DNA from: Luzula sylvatica
Lineage: Eukaryota; Streptophyta; Magnoliopsida; Poales; Juncaceae
Direction of reading: 5' to 3'
Assembly: GCA_946800325.1 (NCBI GenBank)
Contig: OX326958.1
Location: forward strand, 11,790,001 to 11,854,000
DNA: 64,000 nt
In this document: positions 59,331 to 64,000 of the stretch, one piece after another
Position numbering within the stretch: position 1 is the stretch's first letter
Layout of the letters: the number at the start of each line of letters is the position of its first letter
Translations under genes and position numbers: made by a program
Notes under the pieces: model-generated
The model's input: only the letters and a program-made list of their open reading frames with translations
What the model was told of the DNA's origin: nothing
Database searches by the model: none

Positions 59331-60441
59331 AAATCAGGTAAACCCAAAAAAATAGTTAAATATTCATGAATATAAGTGTCCTTTTATTTTCTGATATTAT
59401 AAAAAATGCCTTTACTTTCGGAACTTAAAAAAAGTACTTCTAAACAATCTCAATGAGTTCGTCCTTTGTTTCACTTTTTAGATTGAAAAGTTAAAAGAAG
59501 AATTTTTTTCATGCCAAATAATGAGATTCTTTTAAAAAATATGGGAATATAAGCCTTCTTTTCGAAGAAAGTCATTGGATAATAGCTATGTTCAAGAGAT
59601 GAGATTAGGTTCTTCTGTAATTTCAAGAAAATAAAGGACCAATCTGAACATTATGCTTCATTCTGTATTTTTTGTAAAAAAGAGTGAACACTTAACAGTA
59701 AAATTGATTACTTCGGGAAGATAGTGAAGAAAGTTTCCAGCCTCGGTAGTTATTTCCAACCTTCCAAGGACGAATTGGTTATTTAACGTAGAAGATAATT
59801 TTTTTTGTTTCAAGTGAATATTACATTGTTAACTGATTGTATAGAAACTAATTGATTTTGTTAGAAAAGATATTAATTTGGTTACTCTGAAGTTAGAACG
59901 GGAGGAGAAAAGTTTTGTTTGGTTACTTTCATCTATTTTTTTTATGAGGGGCTATTATTTGATAAAACCCCTAATAATTCCAGCATTAAATTGAGGCTAA
60001 GTTTGTTAATTCCGGTATTAATGCTGTTTTTTTTATTAATTTCGTAAATTTCAATTTTATTTATTTATTGGCAGATTCTAAAGTCGTCGCTCAATGAATT
60101 TCTGCCAGGGGTCGTATCTGAAGTCGAATGAGTCATATTTATTTTTAGAGGGGTATATGTTTAATATTCTTTTTGTACAGTGTTTTTGGCAATTCTCTGA
60201 TTTTAGAGAGGTATATTTCATATTTCTGGGCTTTAAAAGGATATTTTTTTATATGTTCAGCTTTTAGAGTAATATTTGTAAAATTATCCGATTTTACAAC
60301 AATATTTTTGATAATTTCAGATTCGTAGAGAGGTATATTTGAAATGTTCAAATTTTACAAAAATAAATAAAATAAATGACAAATAAAACATTAAACAGAA
60401 AGTAAGAAAAATAATTTGTCAACAAATAAAAAGCATCAAGT
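59331..60441. other. noncoding body upstream of Helitron terminus, copy 2
   Basis: Parallel to 38961-40038; no supported gene (the 68-codon minus frame at 60145-60351 reads through the degenerate TTAGAGxGG repeat). Confidence 0.4.
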
Positions 60442-60470
60442 CCCGCGCAATTGCGCGGGGTTTAGGCTAG
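60442..60470 (+). mobile_element. Helitron 3' terminus, copy 2 (perfect hairpin)
   Basis: CCCGCGCAATTGCGCGGG is an 18-bp perfect palindrome, followed by GTTTAGG and CTAG (60467-60470) then T. The intact state here shows that the copy 1 T is a later mutation. Confidence 0.88.
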
Positions 60471-60689
60471 TTAATACTATCTTTAAAGTTTAATGAAAGA
60501 GATGTATTGTTGACACCTGTCCAGCCGATTTTCATAATTGCCATTTTTATTATCATGTGTTGAGTATATATATTGTTAAAATTAATATTAATCACTACAA
60601 AACAATTGGTTTGGGTTGTTCTCTTTGGTGGTGAGTGCCTGAGTTCAATACCCGACAGGGACATGTTTTTGTCAAATATTATTTTATCA

Positions 60690-61740
60690 TTTTTATTTGA
60701 AAAAAAGAAGATAATTTGGTGTTTGTCATGTGCTATTATTGTACATAATTATTTTATTTCTGAATTGTTTACAAAAAAATTTCCAATTTTTTGTCAATAT
60801 TAACACAATTTATTTTGAAAATTATTATTTCTTATTTTCAAAATATTAACACAAATTTTCTGTACTTTTTTTTTTTCATGTTCATTTGAAAAAAAAGGAA
60901 ATTTGGTATTTATCATGTGTTATAATTGTACATAATTATTATACATCTGAAATGTTTAGAAAAAAAAAATGTTTGCAATTTTTTTCCTAAAACAAATATT
61001 TAAGCAGTTTTGAAATTATTAATTTCTATTCTAAAAGAAATTTTTTTTTATACTTTTTTTTTATCATGTTCATTTGAAAAAAAGGAAATTTGGTATTTAT
61101 CATGTGTTATAATTGTACATAATTATTATGCTTCTGAAATGTTTAGAAAAAAAAAATGTTTGCAATTTTTTTCCTAAAACAAATATTGAAGTAGTTTTGA
61201 AATTATTAATTTCTTTTCTAAAACAATTTTTTTTTTAAATATTAACACAATTTATTTTGAAATTATTAATTTTTATTTTCAAAATATTATTATAACAAAA
61301 TATTGAAGTAATTTTTCTAAAACAAATAAAGGTTTTTTAATCATTTCCATTTCATAAAAAGAAGATAATTTGGTACATATTATGTGTTATTATTGTACCT
61401 AATTATTATATTTCTGATTTTTTCAGAAAAAAATATTTACAAATATTTTTCAAAATATTAACACAATTTAATTTGAAAATTATTACAACAAAATATTTAA
61501 GTAGTTTTTCTAAAATAAATAAAGGAATTTGAAATATACTTCAAAAAAACAATTGTATTTTTATGAGAATGCTTTAAAAGTATGTTAATTACAATTTCAT
61601 AGATTCCTCAAAATATTTAAGTTTTCTAAAATAAATAAAGGAATTTGAAAATATACTTAAAAAAAACAAAGATATTTTTATAAGAATACTTTAATAGTAT
61701 GTTAATTACAATTTCATAGATTTCTTTACAAAATCCTCAA
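60690..61740 (+). repeat. A/T-rich tandem repeats, copy 2
   Basis: Counterparts of the ~190-bp and ~117-bp tandem units at 40270-41330. Confidence 0.85.
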
Positions 61741-61893
61741 TTGTTTTCCAAATTAATTTTGAAAAAAAATTGTGGTTCAATAACTCATAGTTATTGTTCT
61801 ATGTTAACTAATAATAATAATCAAGTGTGTTTTAAATTAATATTATATCTTTAAATCTATTAATCACAAAGAAAATTTCAAATATCTTCAAAA

Positions 61894-62607
61894 TATTTTC
61901 CAAAAGTTTTTTTTAAAATTTTTTTAAAAAGGTCAAAAATTCTTTTATTTTGCTTTTCATACAGAAATGCAATAAGAATATAATGTCATACTAAAATACA
62001 ATTCGAAAATTACTTAAAAAAGTTAACATGTAACATGAATAATTTTTAATATGACAGTGTTCAAAAGAAACATGCATAAAATGTAATGTAGTTTTAGAAG
62101 TTTGAAAATCATTGTTCCTTAATTGATAACTTATTTTTATTTACATTATTTGTTTTAAGAAAATAATATGAAAATTTATGGAAAAATATACACAATTATA
62201 AAACTCTCCAATATATCATATGAAAATTTAATACTACAAAATAATATTTGATGTATCATTTATAAATTTATATATTGATTTATTAGTATTTCATATATGA
62301 AATTTCCGTCTTCCTTTTTTGAACTTCGTATATGAATATTTGATGTTATAACATAATCTAAAATAATAAAAAATTAGATAAAATCAATTCATTGTGAACC
62401 TAAAAAATGATAATAGTATAGTCATTCATATAAAGTAATGTGATTTTTTAAAAGTGGGTCAAATTGAATGAAAGTAATAACACATGTATGTTGTAGTTAT
62501 ATTTATGTCTCATTTTTAAAATTTATTTGTATGCATTATTTATTTGTATACATTTATTTACTATACAAATATTACGTCATGTACCGTCACAATATTTATA
62601 AGAATTA
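61894..62607. other. body of Helitron ending at 62635, not shared with copy 1
   Basis: AT-rich, no gene. The sequence between the end of the large duplication and the Helitron terminus. A possible 5' TC stands at 61884 after A, but this cannot be verified by eye. Confidence 0.4.
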
Positions 62608-62635
62608 CTCCGCAGCGGAGCAAGGAACTCACTAG
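62608..62635 (+). mobile_element. Helitron 3' terminus
   Basis: Hairpin CTCCGC-A-GCGGAG (62608-62620), 11 nt, CTAG (62632-62635), then T. The 3' flank is R-unit sequence, showing insertion into the older repeat. Confidence 0.85.
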
Positions 62636-62639
62636 TATT

Positions 62640-63330
62640 ATTGAAAATTCAAAAAACATGTTCAAACTAAGAAATTGTGAATTATAAGTTGGCACCGATT
62701 TACTATAGAACTTAAAAGCATGTCAGCAAAAAAAACTACATTTCTTAAAACAATTCTTGTTATACTTGTCCAAAATTTATATCACCGTATACGAGTTTTC
62801 ATTTCTGAATATGTGAATACGAGTTTACATTTTTGTTCCTATAAAATTGTTTATATGAATGATATGTTATTTTAAATAATTGTATATACGAGTTTTAATA
62901 TCATCGTATATACAACTACACTATTTGCTGAGTGTGTGAATTATCCCCACTCAGTAAAAGTTACAAAATTTAGAATAATATATATTTCTAAAACATAATA
63001 TATTTATGTTAAATTATCATTGTATAAATATTTTGAAATAAATAAATAAATAAATAAATAAATTAGTAAAATATAAATATTCATATTAGAATAGATATAA
63101 GGGATACATATTCATCGTTGTTTTTAATTCTAGTATCATGTTTTGTTGTATTCTTCACGAAGCGATTAAACTGAAGTATGGAGTGTGATTATCACCTAAT
63201 TTGATCCATCTGCAAGAGAAACGTTATTGTCATTTCTCCTTTTGCATCCGTGTGATTGTGACAAGGCGGCTTTCTCTTTCAACTTCAGTCAAGTGAATGA
63301 CGTTATTATCACTTAATTTGATCCATCGTA
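62640..63330 (+). repeat. amplified repeat unit R5 (partial)
   Basis: Diverged match to 42895-43180 and 28820-29400: CAAAAAACATGTTCAAACTA, ATTGTATATACGAGTTTTAA, GAAGCGATTAAACTGAA, TTTCTCTTTCAACTTCAGTC. Confidence 0.75.
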
Positions 63331-64000
63331 GTGTATTAAATATTTAATGTTATTTTCAAATTCGACAAGTTAGCATTCCGGGTACAATGGCTTACGAGTA
63401 ATGCACGCTACCATTGTCTTGCATTTTGCCAGTTACTAGCTAGAATAACAAATTCGAAAGTGATGGGACTAAGCTGTTGTATTATCGTTCCGGATTTGTC
63501 TAACAATTGCCTTTTGGGCTTTATATCGTTCCGGACTAAGCTGTTCATACTTTTACTGTTTGACTTTTTACTTTGTGTGCGATTTATAGTTACGAATAAT
63601 CTATTAAAAATAACTATTTGAACAAAATTATTTATTATTATTATTATTATTATATTCTAACCTTTTTGTAATTGACGTAACAATATCGTATCGGATGTGA
63701 TACATGTATTCGTATACCTCCAAATTCACTTGCAAAATTTAGGGTTTTCAGTAAAATTTGAGCAAACTCAAGGTGGCTTTCAACAAATTTTCAAAAAGAA
63801 CATTAGTATTTTTTTAGCAAGAGATTTTCAGCATAATTGAAGTAACATAATACAATGATTTTTTATTTATTTCAAGGTTTCGTAATAGTAATTGTCATAT
63901 GTCTAAAAAATTCCAAGACCGGACCTGCCAAGAGTAAAGTTCTTTTTGACGTTGTTTAGTCTTGCCAGCTAAGCTAGTCTTCGCATCGTATTGTCTTTGC
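63331..64000. other. intergenic, nothing recognised; (TTA)n at about 63628-63652
   Basis: No supported gene. A phrase TATCGTATCGGATGTGATAC at 63686 recalls the low-complexity elements elsewhere but has no ends. Confidence 0.4.

Larger units (their letters stand above)
45793..61893 (+). repeat. large direct duplication, copy 2 (16.1 kb)
   Basis: Near-identical to 19132-41492 but shorter. It lacks the four TIR insertions of copy 1, has lost about 290 bp at 53553 and replaced about 470 bp by a 40-bp filler at 58168-58208. It has gained a LINE at 51421-52306. The homology stops after TATCTTCAAAA. Confidence 0.95.

Noticed and set aside
1..64000. CRISPR-like arrays, rRNA or tRNA genes, integrase/att systems
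   Set aside because: The tandem repeats seen are satellite or microsatellite DNA without unique spacers; no rRNA or complete tRNA cloverleaf was recognised; the sequence is plant nuclear DNA.

Overview
This window is AT-rich plant nuclear DNA, most likely from a eudicot. The evidence is spliced genes with short GT-AG introns, a plant-type secreted Pro-rich cell-wall protein, Helitron 3' ends, hAT, Harbinger-like and Stowaway-like elements, a LINE fragment, and long (TA)n and (CT)n runs. There are no bacterial operons, CRISPR arrays or rRNA genes. I cannot name the species.

Region 1 to 4100 is intergenic and repeat-derived: an AT-rich tandem repeat, a possible hAT transposase scrap and a 198-bp MITE.

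Region 4100 to 17000 is a tandem cluster of FAD/NAD(P)-dependent oxidoreductase genes of the AIFM2/FSP1-like family. Gene A (4139-8992) can be spliced to 361 aa, but its last intron is 3.55 kb and holds a giant palindromic foldback element. Copy B (9530-11584) is a pseudogene, copy C (about 12520-12850) is a remnant, and gene D (14887-16702, five exons, 356 aa) is intact. TIR elements sit between and inside the copies, including a 545-bp hAT element with a perfect 8-bp target-site duplication.

Region 17000 to 64000 is dominated by a large direct tandem duplication with a period of about 26.7 kb: copy 1 is 19132-41492 and copy 2 is 45793-61893. Each copy carries one intact small gene on the minus strand for a secreted 165-aa IP-repeat protein (20641-21138 and 47303-47800), and the two predicted proteins are identical. 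The copies differ mainly by insertions. Copy 1 alone has a Harbinger-like element, a 2.6-kb foldback inside a (TA)n run, a 1.9-kb hAT element that itself contains a Helitron, and a 0.57-kb low-complexity TIR element. Copy 2 alone has a 5'-truncated LINE. Because each copy supplies the empty site for the other's insertions, element boundaries can be read directly. Older, more diverged copies of one repeat unit (24430, 30585, 32868, 41493 and 62640) show that the locus had already been amplified before the recent duplication.

No operon-like cooperation between genes is visible. The two functional themes are an oxidoreductase family expanding and decaying in tandem, and a duplicated secreted wall-type protein. 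Everything else is mobile-element biology. The features most worth follow-up are the intronic giant foldback with its 142-bp higher-order satellite, and the recurrent insertion of foldback elements into (TA)n microsatellites.
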